Source: Isoetes taiwanensis (Eukaryota > Streptophyta > Lycopodiopsida > Isoetales > Isoetaceae). Taken from it: DNA of 64,000 bases. The stretch lies in contig JAJEKV010000132.1 in NCBI GenBank assembly GCA_021234155.1, positions 188,001 through 252,000 of the forward strand. The letters run 5' to 3'. Positions 1 to 14,194 of the stretch are shown here, in pieces. The notes under the pieces are model-generated. The model searched no databases. It worked only from the letters and a program-made list of their open reading frames with translations, and was not told the DNA's origin. Numbering within the stretch: the stretch's first letter is position 1; every line of letters begins with the position of its first letter. A program made the translations under genes and the position numbers.

Positions 1-2873
1 TAACACATTCTCCAACTATCTCTAGGTTAGAGAATAAGTGCTATATAAAGTCCATGGCATACCAGCAAATTCATTTCAATGTATAAAGGCATCAAAAATT
101 GCATAGAACATTCGACTCCTTCTATGTAAGCCATAGATTGATTGCTTCTAGTTTGAGCAAGCTAAAACTCATTCAAGGAAAGCATGTCATAACTTTACAA
201 TTATAAATAAAGTTACGACAGTTGTAAAGGCCTATGCAAGCATGCCTCTAAAAGAAAAATTAAAATCAAGTAATCAACATGCCTGCAAAAGACAAAAAAA
301 AATTGATCTCAACTCAAACAGCATGCCTTTGAAGACATTACACGTTTTCTCCTAGTTAGAAATCCACATATATACTCATAAATGTGTTACCAACCCCTGG
401 TATACTGTTATGTCCATTGCAGTGCCGAGTAGCTAAGTTGGTGTGGAAGAAACGCTGAAAGCATCTAAGCCCTCCTCGTTAGAAATCTATACATACTTTT
501 AATTGTGTCTTAAAATTCAAGATATCCACTCAAATAAAAATTATGCAAGAATGTCATGATGCACAAGTCATTTAACAAACCTCATGGTTATATCTTGAAC
601 AAAATCCAAACAATCCAATCGAGACTGCACAGATGAAAACTTCACTAGCTTCTTATATAATGGTTTTTTTTTTCTTTCAATGCAGTTAGACCTGCCCATG
701 TATTAAGCAAGTTGAGAGTTGAAGTGATGTTGGAACACATTTCACTTTAAAAAAAATAGCTCACGAAAAATGACTTCCAGCTAAAATTTAAATTTGATTT
801 GCACATTTTAGTGTGAGACTATTTTTTCTCTGGGTTTTACACGTGTACCTTAGACTTATGTGCTATTTTCATAATTTAACGATGAATATATCTTTCCTTT
901 AAAAAAAAAAATGAGAACTAAATGGTTTTAACAAGCCAGCAGAGAAGTAACCTAACCATCTTCCTTAAGAGTAACGTTTCCTGATCTTCCTCTTCACTAC
1001 CAATACATATCCTAACTCTGCAACAAAACCAAACACAAAGAACAAGAAAAAGGACAGCGAAAATTGGCCATGACACGATTATGGGAGGAAGCAGCATTCA
1101 GGAGAAACATGGCAGCAAAAAATGCAACCAATAGTACAACCATGATCGGGTGTAGATTGCAAGGAGGAGACCTAGATTCCATGCCAAACACTTTGTGGGG
1201 CACATGGGGAAAGAAAGCTTTTAGCTTCCCTAGGGAAGGCCTAACAGTAAGGGAATCAAAAACAGGACAATACGAAGAGAACCTTTCCCCAAAAGCACCC
1301 ACACACAAGCAATGATGCCCACCTTGAGCCCTCAAAAAGGCTGCCCTTGGTATCTCTCTTCCTTCCACACCACTCCTCAAAAACCTCAACTATATTAACG
1401 GTAGCATGAATCCCAAAACACAGACTACTCTCGAGGTCCTGGCTATGGCAGAGACCCGTCCAACATAGAGCCCTCGAATACATAAAGCAGCACAAAGGAA
1501 AAACGAAAACAAAGCCAGGAAAAGGCAAGGTACGTCGTGACAAGAATTCCACGTACTACAAAGGCCTCATATCATCAGTCAGTGGCGGCAGCTGCTGTGC
1601 CTAAGGCAGAAAAAAGGAGTGCAAAAGCACAAGGCAAAGCAAGGCCCCTTTACACTTTTACTTGGGCAGGTGCCAGAACAAGGAGAGTGGGATCATCATG
1701 GCGCCTGCACGGCCTTGCAGGTCTGATTATATTCTCTCCCCCTTCCCTGCCTCGTCTTATCTCATCAGTTTTGAGAAAGACTGCCTACTCATGCTCAATG
1801 GACTGTTCCTTGCTTGCCCTTATTATATGCTTCATCATTCAAATTCAATATATTTATCAAATATATCTCTACCTTTTGGCCTCAGTTGCAGTGTGCCTCA
1901 GCTGATAATTATCATGGCAGACTAGGAGAATCTTTGTTTTTTGGGGTCCTCTGCTTAGCTGTGTAAAAAAACACAACCAAAAATATCCATTTGTTTTTGG
2001 GAGCTAAAGTGGGATATCTATCAGAATTCTTCTAGATAAAATGCTAAAAAAACAAAGCAAAAGAAAGATCAAAAACATTCACCAGATACGGCCACTCTGA
2101 CATACTTTCAGGGATACATCAGGTTTACAGTGACTAAGTGAAAGAGAAAAGAGAGCTTTATGCCCCAGCTTTATGTATATATTGAACTCCTTTTAACTCA
2201 TGCCCACACTCTTCGCACTATGTGGCCTAGAGCTAACTTCTGATTTACTCATCAACAGGGGGTACCATGACAGCAATTTACGTCCCATTTGCTCAATCAA
2301 TCCTATCAAGCACAAAATCCCCTCAATATCGAGGATAACCCAAAACCCAACAGAAGGAAATGATTAAACAATTCCCAAGAAAGGATGGAAGCCCACCAAG
2401 GGAAAAAAGACTTTAAAAATAGACCCCAGAAAATTCCTGAGAATAGAACACAACCCTAAAAAAGCATTTTTTAGGTTAACAGAAAACACCCAGAGAAATG
2501 AATAGAACCCTAGAAAAGATTTAAAAAATGCTTAAAATATATGGGAAACGAGAAGCACAAGCAACCTCCAACCACTACCGGAGGGAAAAAAAGACATAGA
2601 GCCATCACCATACCTCAAACAAAATCTGCAGACCGGGAATCTACCGAAAGCTGCTTTAATCCAAGCACAGTACAAACCATCGCTCTGCCGCACACTGGCC
2701 AGATTCTCCTTGCAACGAGTAAAACCAAAAACAAGCAGAGGCAGAGATACGGCGGGGCAGGGCAGAAAAAGGCAAGACGGAAAGCAAGAGAAGGAAATAA
2801 TAAAGAAGGGAAGAACGGGAAGAGAGGACCAGTCAAAAAGGAGGCGTCCTTGCAGGGGTGGCAGCTTTAGAGA
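1..2873. other. intergenic, no gene recognised
   Basis: AT-rich sequence with long A and T runs. The open frames here (for example near 1012-1552 and 1537-1905, both strands) show no recognisable domain and overlap each other antisense, so I treat them as chance frames. The GC content rises from about 2540 towards 3050, ahead of the promoter-like stretch described next. Confidence 0.6.
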
Positions 2874-3058
2874 TTAAATGAGCTTGTCGGCCAAGTCCGG
2901 CGTTTTCCAGCCCGGTTCTTTTCCCTGTCCAATCTGGTCCTGCTTGTGCCCCACGCGCTCTGCCATAGCCAGATTCGGCCCTGTGCTCGAGAAAGGCGAC
3001 CTGCGTCCTCGGATCGGCCCGATCTGCTGTAGACTCCGTCCTCCTCCGTCCTTCTAAG

Positions 3059-3142
3059 AAACCCTAAAAAAAAAAAATAGTCCTTAAAAAGGCCCCTTAA
3101 AAAAAAAAGAAAAAAAAAATCCTTTGGCCTATAAATTGGGCC
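3059..3142. promoter_or_regulatory. promoter-like stretch with telo-box and TATA/GGCCCA motifs
   Basis: Positions 3059-3068 read AAACCCTAAA, the plant telo-box found in many housekeeping promoters. Positions 3126-3142 contain GGCCTATAAATTGGGCC, which combines a plus-strand TATA-like core with GGCCCA (site II) motifs on the minus strand. A GC-rich block lies at 2880-3050, and a 30-codon minus-strand frame starts with ATG at 2966 and stops at 2874. I cannot tell which strand is transcribed, and no conserved product is visible on either side. This could be the start of a noncoding RNA or an unrecognised gene with introns. Confidence 0.3.
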
Positions 3143-3420
3143 TTGCCTTTTCGTATCTATTGTGAGATTAGGACATTGATTCCTACCTTTTTTAACACTC
3201 TTCTAAAAGGAACCTCATGCTCATATCCATATACACCATACCTGAACTAAACATCCGATTCTCCAAATTGATTACTTACCTTGCATAATATTCTAAGCCT
3301 TCCATCTCATATAAATTATCAGATGCAATCAAATTAAAATGCAATATAAAATAAAGTTTAATACATGAGGGTTAGCATAATTTTGTCGCATATTACTGCC
3401 GGATCTGGAGGATACTGATG

Positions 3421-3486
3421 CCTTATATAGGGGATGTTTACAAACTCTTGTAGCCTTATACAGAGGATTTCTACAAACTCTTGTAG
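3421..3486. repeat. 33-bp tandem duplication
   Basis: Two adjacent 33-bp units (3421-3453 and 3454-3486) share the core ACAAACTCTTGTAG and differ at a few bases. There is no coding signal. Confidence 0.7.
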
Positions 3487-4713
3487 CAGTTCTGATTCAA
3501 TATGGGTTTACCTCAGTACACCAGCTAAGACAAATGTACAAATCCATCAGATAATAAGATGAAGGGTTCATATTCACTTCATCTTCTAGTTAGGCATATT
3601 TGAAACCTTTGAGAAAATGATCTTTAATGTGGTTTACAATATAATTTCACATGGCCAACTGCACCTGGTACACTAGCAAGAATAATAATTGACCTCCAGG
3701 ACCTCGAAAATACTAAGCAATTGCCTCTTTTATTAATGAAAGGAATTGTTGGTGGGGTGATCAGGTTGTGGCCCAAGCAGATCCAACAGATTAGGTTCGA
3801 TAGCACTGATGACTGATGGGCATCCAGCTGCACTACTTGCAACATCACTCATGGGCTAGGTACATGCCCTTGTTTAGTCTACTTGGTTTGCCTTGTGACA
3901 ATCACTTATTAGTAACATTCTTGTTTACATGCATTGATCTTGGATAAATGGTGCGACCGGAGCTTGTAGGTCACGGGGACAGCAAGAATGGCTTCTTCCA
4001 TTCTGTTCTACACGACGTCAAGATAGGCTTTACCAAGTTCCACATGTTTTGTGGAGGCGACTTTTCATTCTGAACAAGAATGGTTCAAGAATCTGTAGAA
4101 ATGAGTACCTACTCATCTTGAGAATAATAATAGAATAGTTTTTTTAACATCCACAAGTAGAATAAGAATGTGAAACTTAAGACTTGCTATTAGAGGTTCA
4201 TTAGCCATAAATTACAATCAATTGAGATATAACCCTAGCTTTCTTCAGTGATAATTTCCATGAATGAATTACAACACACTTTGAGAGAAAAAAAAGAGGT
4301 AAAGATGCACGAGGAAGGGAGAGCTTTTATAATATCAAACTATTTCACAATTCTTGTTAAGTTATTTCGCTGACAATATGGTAATACACTATTTTACTAT
4401 TCTTGTTAAGCTATTGATACAAGCCATAACATGGTCAATATATATACACAAAATGGAGAGGTCGTCGTGAGAGCGGTCGTGAGAGCGGAGAAGCATTTTG
4501 GTGATGCCACGGGACGGAAGCCAATAGCATGAATAGAAATAGGATGGAGGAAGACACCAAATATAAAGATCCATCTATTGTGGAGACCATAGCTTCCTTT
4601 TATTCCGCTAAGTTGGTCGACAACAAGTCGAGAACATGCCTACAACAGGTTTGGGCACATGTCGAACAACATGAATTGTTTGGCTCCCTACTTTCCCATT
4701 TTGTAGGGGAACA

Positions 4714-4828
4714 ACAAAGGGAGCTCCCTTTTTGCAAAATGGCAGGACCTCGCGACTAGCCGCAACCCGCTCCCGGCAGTCGTCGGTCGCGGATCCATGC
4801 CGCTATTGCAGAAAGGGAGCCTCCTTTG
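4714..4828. repeat. short fold-back (about 22-bp arms)
   Basis: An arm at 4714-4735 (starting CAAAGGGAGCTCCCTTT) pairs imperfectly with 4807-4828 (ending GGGAGCCTCCTTTG), with about 70 bp between. It lies just beyond a weak plus-strand frame (4529-4759) that has no recognisable domain. It may be a small MITE remnant; no target duplication is evident. Confidence 0.4.
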
Positions 4829-7063
4829 ACGTTCCCTCCCTATACATTTCTATGTTTGACGTTAAATAGTCTTGTTTCATCACATCTCACCATCCTTTTC
4901 ACCCTACACCTTTTTATCTTGAAAGTGGGAGTGGTTGGTAAATGTTGGCAAATTGGCCACCTCCTACATCTGACCTTTCATCTACTTGTTTTGCTTTCTT
5001 CATATGCTTGCTTCATCCACCTCCTTTCGGTGATGCCTCTCTAGCATTTCATTGTGCAGGCAAACTAGGACATGTGTTTTTGTTTCTAGTGTCCGTGTTA
5101 GAAGCGACAAATCCTCCTGTTAATAGTGGTTATGGTGGTGGGGACAAGGTGGTCCACCCCTTATTCCATTCATGTGGTTTATTGATCAATCCCTTGGTGG
5201 AGACCTGTGGAAAGTACTCCCATTTGGATGTATTTTAACAACTTTATTTTGTCGAGTTCCTTTCCTTTTCCGTGAAGCAAGTCAACCTTTAGTGCAGGAA
5301 AAAAATGTTGTAAAATTCAACACATTGACTTTAGAAATTCCCTGAATTTATTCGCTGTGCAGAAAACAGATGTGCCAAAGTGCATGAATTCCTAGTATTT
5401 TATGATTCTTGTAGATTGTTATTATGTAGAACTTAATTTTGGTGATAATTTATTCTACATACTATAATGATTAGATTATTGTTTGAAAGAGTACAACAAT
5501 AGCAACTCAGTGGAGCTTTCAACTAAAGGCTAGCATGTAGCATTCTCGTGTAGAGAATTGAGACATACTTAATGTACCTTTTTAATATGAACTTTAATAA
5601 AAGGTACGCCAATAAATATATTCTTCTTTTTTTTATTGTAATGGGGTAGTTGTATGTATGTATTGCACCAAATGCAACTTTCCATCATCTACACCTGTCA
5701 TTTGGCATTATGCATAATGTAACCATCTATTTTTTTTTTTTATGAATAAAATATACTTATGGAAAAGTCCATTCTTATCCTTTTTATTCCATGGGGAAGT
5801 ATCAACGAGTTTCTCCCCTCTTCTTCCTTTCATTTGACATATGTTGCATTATTAATTTAAGCATGAACTATTGAAGGGTCATATTATTTTAAAAAGATAA
5901 AAAATTTTATATTTTGCAAATAATTATTTGCTAAAACATCTACATAATGCCATTACATGATAGCTTTGGTGTCAATTTTGGGCATTATGTTGTCGGTGGC
6001 ATGTGCACATAATTAGCTTTCTTTGGAGCGTATGATAGAATTTACATTTCGTGGCAAACAAAGCATAGTTGTCTCATTTTAATTTTCATATGAATGTTGA
6101 ATATTGTAATCTAGCTATCTGGTCTTCGTGGACGGTAAAGTTTAATTCAATTTAGTTAAATTCATTAAAAATTTTGAAAGTGGAGATTTGAGATAGTTTT
6201 CGTTTATAGAGTAGGTTATATAGGGTTTTTTTTTTTTTTTTTTCTCTAAGAAAAAATACACTTAAGTCAAGGTATCGAGACATTAGAGGCATAGCACAAT
6301 CCTACCATCTATGATTAGTTTTCCATCTAAGCAAGGATTTCTATGTTTACATGTGCACAGATCTATGATGTCTAGATTGCTCTCTAGCCCATGATACTAT
6401 TGTTATACAACTAAAGGCCTAGTTGTCCATTTAAGAGAATACGAAGGAACTATACATTTATCTCCACACAAGTAGATATGTATATTCTATCTTATGAATT
6501 AGCCACTCTAAAATTGATCTCTAGTACATGACAGAAGAGTTAACGTTTTCCTTTTTCGGAAGGTCATGAAACTAGTAATCAAAAAACTTGTACACGCAAA
6601 GGAAAATCTCCACTTGAGCAAAATCTTTTGCCTTATGACACACTGTAAAGATAGAGAACCTAAGAAAATATTCATGATGAATAGGTCGGAGCTACTTCTT
6701 CCAATTGACATTCCTTGCATGATTGTCCATGAAGGAGAATTTACAAACTTTGGCAATGTATTGTTTCAGGTAGATGAGAATCAGGAGATTGGAGGCCCTT
6801 AAATATGAAATGTTCTTTCTCTTCTAAATTGGCCAAATGGTTCACCTAATGCTGAATGAAAAAAATCTCTTTTACAAGGTTTCCACTAAGACTGGGCCAA
6901 CAAGACATTTTGGCGATTCAATTTAGAATTAAAACAGGCTTTGAAGCCACACTGAAAGGGTAGGTCTAGCAGTTATCAGTTGGATGCCAGCCTATAAGAG
7001 GAAGAAGAAAAGAAAGCTACAATTAGGAAAAATGGTTTCATTTATGTTATATCTACAACATGG

Positions 7064-7104
7064 AAAGCTACAATCTGATTCTTAGTGCTACAATCTGATT
7101 CTTA
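7064..7104. repeat. 20-bp tandem duplication
   Basis: The segment CTACAATCTGATTCTTAGTG occurs twice in direct succession. Confidence 0.6.
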
Positions 7105-8611
7105 GTGAATCTATCCATGATCCTTTTCTGTCTTGTTGATCTATTTGGAAGACCAGAAAGATATTTCTTGAATAGAGGAACCTTTTGGATTAGTACAAAA
7201 GTTTTTGAATTTTGAATGGAAAATGCAAAGACAACAAGTTATATGGATGTGCAGGAAAAATGATTAATATAAGCATTATGTCCTTGATATTACTATGCCA
7301 AGAACCTCGTGACCAATTGATGCTTGATTGGTTATGCTCAAATACTGAGGTGTTTGAGTAAGACTTGCTCGGGCACTGATGCTTGAGCTTCTTTCTAGTT
7401 TGTTGTTGACATACATATATGTAGCTATGCCTTATACTAAGTAAGGTTAGATATTTTAGAAATACTATCTGGTTCCTCTAGAGGATTACCATCATTCAGA
7501 AGCCTACATGGCTTATTTTTGTCTTGTCATACATCTATTACTTACCAGGTAAGAAGATTATTCTGAGTCTCTCAAGCGCATTAGCTATTAGAGCAATTTA
7601 TAGACTTTTTTGCATGTTTGGACCTAATAAATTTTTGCAAGTAAGGGATGAAGATCTTGAGATAGTTAACTCAGTTTTAATGTTACAACCCCCATTAGAT
7701 GCATCATTTTTAAGGCATGTAGTGATTCATTCTCAGACACACGCAACACATTATAAGACTTTAACTCACCCACTTTACATACTACACATTCTCCATAAGC
7801 ATTGAAGCATTGTACTTTTTTACTTTACATTTAATATCATTCCCTCCCTCCAAAAAAAAGGAACCCCATAGGAAGAAGGAGCCTTGAACACAGCTTAGAC
7901 ACCTCATATTAACCCTATGTAGGAGCTTTCATAAAAGAAATTTACATTTTGGCTTTGCGTTTATTGCCAAGCGAATTCCATTAGTGGAATGACTTTTTTT
8001 TTTGGGGAAGGGGTAAAGATCTCTTGCACACTCCACATAGAGCTCACTAACTGTTTTGTTTTAGTTGCGATATCAGGAGATTGCCCTTCTACATCTATCT
8101 TCATCCAAAAGAAGATATAATGATCTCAACAACACTCGGTACTATCAAGTAACAACTGTTACTTGAATATTTGAGTCTGACTTCAAATTCACCAGGTAGA
8201 CCAAGGATTATTGCAAAAGCACAGGCCTCAAGCAATTTCACCTACCATAAGTTGGATTCTGGCCTCACACCTTACATCAAGCTATAAAGAAAAGTTGATT
8301 TAGTCTCAAACTATCCATGATGCTCTTTTTGGTTTTTAATCCTAATCAAACGGATATTTTAGTGTTTAACAAACACACATACATAGTCCAAAGCTGGTGC
8401 AATTGCATGCTATTACATGCTTTTTCCTTGTATATTTCAAATTCATGCCAAGATATTAGGTTTTTTAACCTATTTGCAACTTTAAAGTCATCTAAAAGCC
8501 TATTTGTTGCCAAATCATCTTTATGATGACATATGGCATCATTTTTAACCCTAACATTAAAAATTTACATTGCTTATCTAAGAATACCATTTAAACGCAC
8601 AAGAAATTTAT

Positions 8612-8633
8612 CGCGGCGGCCAAGGCCGCCGCG
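8612..8633. repeat. perfect GC-rich hairpin in AT-rich DNA
   Basis: CGCGGCGGCC, then AA, then GGCCGCCGCG: two perfect 10-bp arms around a two-base loop. The arms are wholly G/C while the surrounding kilobase is AT-rich. There is no T-tract or coding region to make it a terminator. It resembles the GC-rich centre of the 93-bp hairpin at 51202-51294. Confidence 0.7.
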
Positions 8634-9065
8634 AACATTTATCTTCATTCATGTTGTCAACATGTTTAAAAAATGCATGATTTGGACTTGCGATTTCTCA
8701 CCTTGTATTCTAGAAGGAAGTAATCTGTGATTAAGAAGCGGCGACACAAAGTAATTGCCTTTCCAAACCTATGAAATTGGACCTATTATGAACGACCAAT
8801 ATATCTATTAATGCAATTTGTGAAATACACTAGAATTAGAGATATCTTTGTCTCCCCATGAGTAGACTGGTATTATAAATGGTTAAATGGTTCGTAAATA
8901 GTATTTGATATGATGGATTTCGAACTTCTTCATGCATATGATATTGTATTAATATGGTTTTTAAGGCCTTAAACTATTAATATGGTATTTAGGGTATTAA
9001 ATTAGCAAGACTAGTGCTGCAGTAAATTTAAACATGTTAAATGTAGGTCACCATGGTCTAAAGCC

Positions 9066-9129
9066 TTCCTTAGTTATTTTCAATTGTTCCTTAATGTTTC
9101 CTTAGTTATTTTCAATTGTTCCTTAATGT
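9066..9129. repeat. perfect 32-bp tandem duplication
   Basis: Units 9066-9097 and 9098-9129 are identical by eye (both begin TTCCTTAGTTATTTTCAATT), suggesting a recent slippage or end-joining duplication. Confidence 0.75.
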
Positions 9130-9808
9130 CTTATATACTGCTACATTTTGTTGTTTAAAGCCGCAAACATTTCCCTTTCCTTTTCCTCTAAGTACCCCAC
9201 TGTCCTAGTTTTAAAGACTTTTCAATGTGGAGTTATGACGTGGAACCCTTGTTGAAAAATGTTACTTTCTTGATTACATGATATACAATATCTTCAAGCT
9301 CAATTAATGTCATGGACCACACAATTAAATTCATATTCAACATAAAAATGTGAGAGGCAAATATGATCTTCCTCATCCACCCATCAATTTCCATCTTCCC
9401 AGAAAATTTTATGTAAGATCTTATTCCACCAATATAAGATCTTGTGCCTACACTGATATAATCAACGAACTATCTTTCAAAGCCTGAAATCCTCAAGACC
9501 AGAGGCTTTGGAAAGATATCACATTTCCTACATATAGATCATGGCAAATAAATACTGCAGTGCCACTCTAAAACACCCAAGGAAAAAACAACAAAATACA
9601 TAATTCTACTTTAAAATCATCTGCATAATCATGGTCTAAAATAGAAGTCATGAAACCCTTGAGGAAAAGAAATTACCTATTGTGTCTTGATATAGGTCTA
9701 GATTAACATGGACATGCTGTGGAAAAATATAAGTCTTATTAAAATCTTTTCCTCTTCCTATGCCTTTCCTCTTCCTATGCCTGCATCTTGAGACAAAGAG
9801 CTGGCTTG

Positions 9809-9902
9809 ATTTTCATTGTCCAGCCAGTGCTAATCAGAATTTTATTTTTCTGGCTTGACTTTCACTATTTCCAGCCAGTGCTACTCAGAATTTTATTTTT
9901 CT
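9809..9902. repeat. direct duplication, about 47-bp units
   Basis: The segment around CCAGCCAGTGCTAATCAGAA followed by TTTTATTTTTCT recurs once with an ACT-for-AAT difference. It is imperfect and noncoding. Confidence 0.55.
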
Positions 9903-10532
9903 ATGTGAAAGAATATAATCCAGGGGCCATTTCCACACCTGATCTCACAACCACACTAATTATTCATGGATGTTGTGCCACAGATATATCTAAAAGGGAG
10001 GAAATCTTACTCTTATGTAGCATATCGTAAAAAACAAAGGCTATGCATGCCACTATCTGCCATGCCACAGTTCATTAAAGCCATCAGGAGCTGAAGCCTG
10101 CATCAAAGACGTTTCCGAAGATGAAACACAGAACAAAATACAAATGCTCGGCTTAAATTTAGCTGCAAGTCTACTTTGCTTAAAGCTCACATGAAGTAAG
10201 AATTTTCTTCAAAACCCTGATATTTGCAACCTCAGGGCTATCATGAAGCAAGGAACTTGCATCTATTTAAATCCTCAACCTAGAGAAATCCTGAAGGTGT
10301 ACACATCAAACAAAAATGTAGGAACCATACCTGGTGATGGAATTGAACATCTGTAGCTCCTGCTAACACTCGCCACCAGAAAAGAAAGGTGCTGAAAACC
10401 CTAATTTGTATTGCTCGGATGATATGGATGTTGTGCTTGCGGATTTGAAAATAACATCACTCATTTCATTCAATAATTTGATGCAAACAGCCAGAAATTG
10501 TGGCAGAATAGTGGATCAATTAACAGAGGCTC

Positions 10533-10678
10533 GGAATTTGCCCTTGGCCGTAGCTTTAGACCCAGCAAATCTATGCTCATGGAGATGTTATTCCGGCTGG
10601 AGCATGGAATTTGCCCTTGGCCGTAGCTTTAGACCCAACAAAACTATGCTCATGGAGATGTTATTCCGGCTGGAGCAT
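10533..10678. repeat. 73-bp tandem duplication
   Basis: Units 10533-10605 and 10606-10678 both start GGAATTTGCCCTTGGCCGTA and end with CTGGAGCAT. They differ at only about three positions. The unit is not a multiple of three, so the weak plus-strand frame crossing it (10406-10684) changes phase between copies, which argues against that frame being a gene. Confidence 0.8.
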
Positions 10679-10689
10679 ACATGAGTGCG

Positions 10690-13600
10690 GTGCTAGAGCA
10701 TAACACTGTGATCTGCAACTAGCTCCAGATCTGCAATATAAGAGAGATTTAGCTCTCCGGCACCTCCACTGAAGTTTCTTTTCTTTTCTATCATAATCAC
10801 GCAAGGCATAGAAGCAAAGGAACACGTTGGCCATTCATGACCACGGGCTATGGCGGCAGAGAAGCTACGACGACAGAAGAAATTGCTGAAGGCATCTTGA
10901 TTTTAAGTATATCTTCCAGTTCATGCCATGTTCTTTGCTGAAGACGGGAGAGCTAAAACTTCCACCGGAGAATCCACATCTAAAAGCCCATGTACCCAGG
11001 AAAAGGAACCGGAAAATATGCATACGTGTCTCTTGTATAAAAAAGAACAAAAGAATCCAATCTTGGGAGAATGAGTTATATATGTGTAAACGCATAAGGT
11101 GGTTCCTAGACACAACTTCAAACCACCTCTAGAGTTAGTCCCCACTTATGGTTCACCGACCACCCCGTGACCTACTAGTAGTACTCCCTGTTCATGGATA
11201 TTCGTCATAAGGGGGATTCACTTGTGTTATGCATATAAACCATTTGAGTGTATGCTAAGGGGTTGTTAATTGCTTATAATAAGGGGTATTTACCATTTAC
11301 TTCACTTGTCTAGTTGTATTTTAAGGAGTATAAGGGTATATCAAGCCAGTTTTCTGCATATGATAAGGGCGTTTTGCCTGACCCTAGGAACACAGATGCC
11401 ATATCCAAAATACATATAGGTGAATCCCCTATGATTCGTCAAGGGCTGTCAATGTTGATAACGCCCCTAGGAGCACCTATAACAATTCCTCTCAGGGTGC
11501 ATTAAATAGCACATAATCAAGATAACTACATTAGCTAGCCAATCACACATGGTTGGAATAAGTCTAGCCTTGTATATTGCGTATACATCAATAGAATAAG
11601 AGATGACAAACACTTGTAACAATGGAATCGATATTACCAAATGAGAGATGACAAACAACATAAATGATATTACAAAATGCTTGGAAGTATTGCACGGGGA
11701 ATTCCTCGATGGTGTGACAATGCACTTCGCACAAGAGGTTCATGTCACGACATTCCCTTACAACTTTATTATGATAAGCCACCTATTATATTATCATAAG
11801 TTAAAATTTTTGGCTTTCTCCTGAAATTGCATCAATTTAAAGAATAATAACCATAGCACCTTTTTAGTTTCATTCCCTTCGAGATGGAAGTGGAGTCTCC
11901 AAAATTGACATCGACAAGAACATGCAATGACAAAGGGTTTAAATTATACAAGATATTGATGTGATATTTGGAAGTATCCCAAGGAGAATTCCTCAAAAGC
12001 ATAATAGTGCACTTCTTACAACATAACATTCCCTGGCAACTTTATTATGACAAGCCAGCTTATATATTGTTTATCACAGTATAAGTTAAAGTTTTGGGAT
12101 TTCCCCTTAATGCTTCGAGATGGGATCACCTTTTATTAATTTAACGTGGAGCCTCCACGAATTGACATTCAATAATATAGCATGCATATTTGTCGTGAAG
12201 CCTTTAATATATTTCCTGTCTGTAAAAAACATGCTTTCATTGGTATGATTTTCACACTGCCTTTTTATCCCCGAAAATTACTTCCAAATTCATGGGATGT
12301 GATGCAAGAGCCGCCTTCTTTTTACATGGCCTGATGTGCATGAAAATAAAATCTTTATAACATACAAATCATCATAGACGTTTGAGATCTAGTACACTCA
12401 TATGGACAAAGTTTATAGTCATAGGAAAACAAAGCAAAATATTACAATACACCCCCACTAAGTGATTACAATGTACTACCGGGCCTCTCAGAGCTGAATG
12501 CTCCAATAATAAGTAAACTCTATCACTGGATCATGAAGCAGTGCACAGATGATCAATTGTCTCAAAAAGATTTGCAGCAAACATTGGAACTTTGAAGTGT
12601 AACGGGTTCAAGTTGTTCCGATAAGCTTCCACTTGAATGATCAAATCAGCCATGCCATAGGTACTCTTGGTAAAGACTTACAGAACTGATTCTTAGTAAA
12701 GATTTATAACTACAAAACTAATTGCTCGCCTTTGAGGTCGACCACCATCAAATGTATTAACCTGCTTTGTTCATGTGATTAGTAGCCAATACTCCCAATT
12801 GAGCAATTGTACTGACATCATGGACTGTTAGCAATCAAATACCTTGCCTCCACTAAAAATAATAGGTCCTCCCTACTTATCAAAGTGAGATACAGATAAT
12901 AGGCCACATGCATTACATCCTTAACATGTGAATTTCCATTGCTTAATTGAATTTTCAGGTCCAAAATTTCCTGAAAAGTCTAGGCACACGTACACAAATT
13001 TCAAAATCTCTTGAAATACTTATCAAAATGACAAGTGTGTTAACTCAGAAGAATTCCAACTACAGATAGAAAACAGAGATAGGTGTTTTACAAAGACCTA
13101 GTGAACATGCCTTTATAATACATGCCAATATGCAACAGCATGATGGGGTATCAAGTGCCATATCTGCTGATAGATCTGTGACACATCTATGAACAAAAGA
13201 AGCACAGCCCATGACTGTATGCCTTTGACAAGAGAAAATAAAATCTAAGCACTAGCTGCAAGATCTTATCACGATCAAGCAGGTTTCCAGTGGAGCCATA
13301 GATTGATAGTTGGCATCATTCAGCTCAGCTTACAGAAGAGCAAAATCCTGAACAATTGGCATTAGTTGTTCTAGAACGAATGCTGCCTGTACTACTGCCA
13401 GATAAAGGATAGTTTATTCAAGCCTAGATGTCCATAGAAGACAATAACTGCAATATGAATGTTGACCATTATACTTACATCATCATATTTAAGAAATAGA
13501 TGAGTCTCATTGAACTGTGCACATGAACTTTGAGAGGGTCAAGAGGCCAAACTTGATTATCAAAGATTATGAAAATAGACAAGAAAACATGCCCAAGAGA

Positions 13601-14190
13601 AACACAATCCCTTTTTATTCAGTAAATTTTTGGCGCTAGGGCTAAATATGGCACCTAGTTTTATTCGAATTGCTTTGAAGACAACAGTCCATATACGCAC
13701 ATAATGATTAATCTATTGTCAGAGCGATTATAGTGAATATTTCCTTGCAGTTTAATAAGCCGATGAAGAAAACAAAAAAATATGCTGGACGACAAAGGCA
13801 TCTTAAAGTTGCATATATGCAACCTGATAACATAGGCATAAGCCATCATCAGATATTTATGGCTACTGATTGGTATATTGGCTATGTTAGGTAGTGAAAT
13901 TGGTGAGTCACGAATTTGTTGACCTAAATAGGAGCATTATGCACGGACTTTAAAGTATGTGGAATAAGTGGATCCTTAGAATTGCACCATATCCTCTTTA
14001 GCCATAAATCTAAACAAAGATTTATGGTCTGGTAATATTGATTATTATAACTAGGTTCCAGGTATAAGATTCTTGCTCCTTGATCACATCTTGTTTTCCT
14101 ATACTTTCCTTTTCTGGACATGGCACACCTTGAGAACTAGCACAGGAGGGGTTTCACAGAATTGGCAATCAAAGAAGGAGAATAAAGATT
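10690..14190. other. intergenic, no gene recognised
   Basis: No frame in this stretch shows a domain or a compositional signal. Several frames on the two strands simply mirror each other. One diverged duplication (11676-12107) is listed separately. Confidence 0.55.
11676..12107. repeat. diverged direct duplication (about 145-bp segments, 287 bp apart)
   Basis: 11676-11821 and 11963-12107 share the order TTGGAAGTAT, GAATTCCTC, TGCACTTC, CAACTTTATTATGA, AAGTTAAA and TTTCTCC/TTTCCCC with many substitutions and small indels between. It is an old noncoding duplication. Confidence 0.5.
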
Positions 14191-14194
14191 CTAG

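Larger units (their letters stand above)
4840..10532. other. intergenic, no gene recognised
   Basis: Low-GC sequence with homopolymer runs. Frames at 6508-6802, 7524-7805, 8317-8730 and 9788-10030 have no domain, biased composition or start context to support them. Only small duplications and one GC-rich hairpin, listed separately, stand out. Confidence 0.6.

Noticed and set aside
1012-1905. Several 80-125 codon frames on both strands as candidate genes
   Set aside because: They mirror each other on opposite strands, have no domain, and sit in low-complexity AT-rich DNA.
3059-3068. Interstitial telomere repeat
   Set aside because: Only a single AAACCCTAAA; it is better read as a promoter telo-box.
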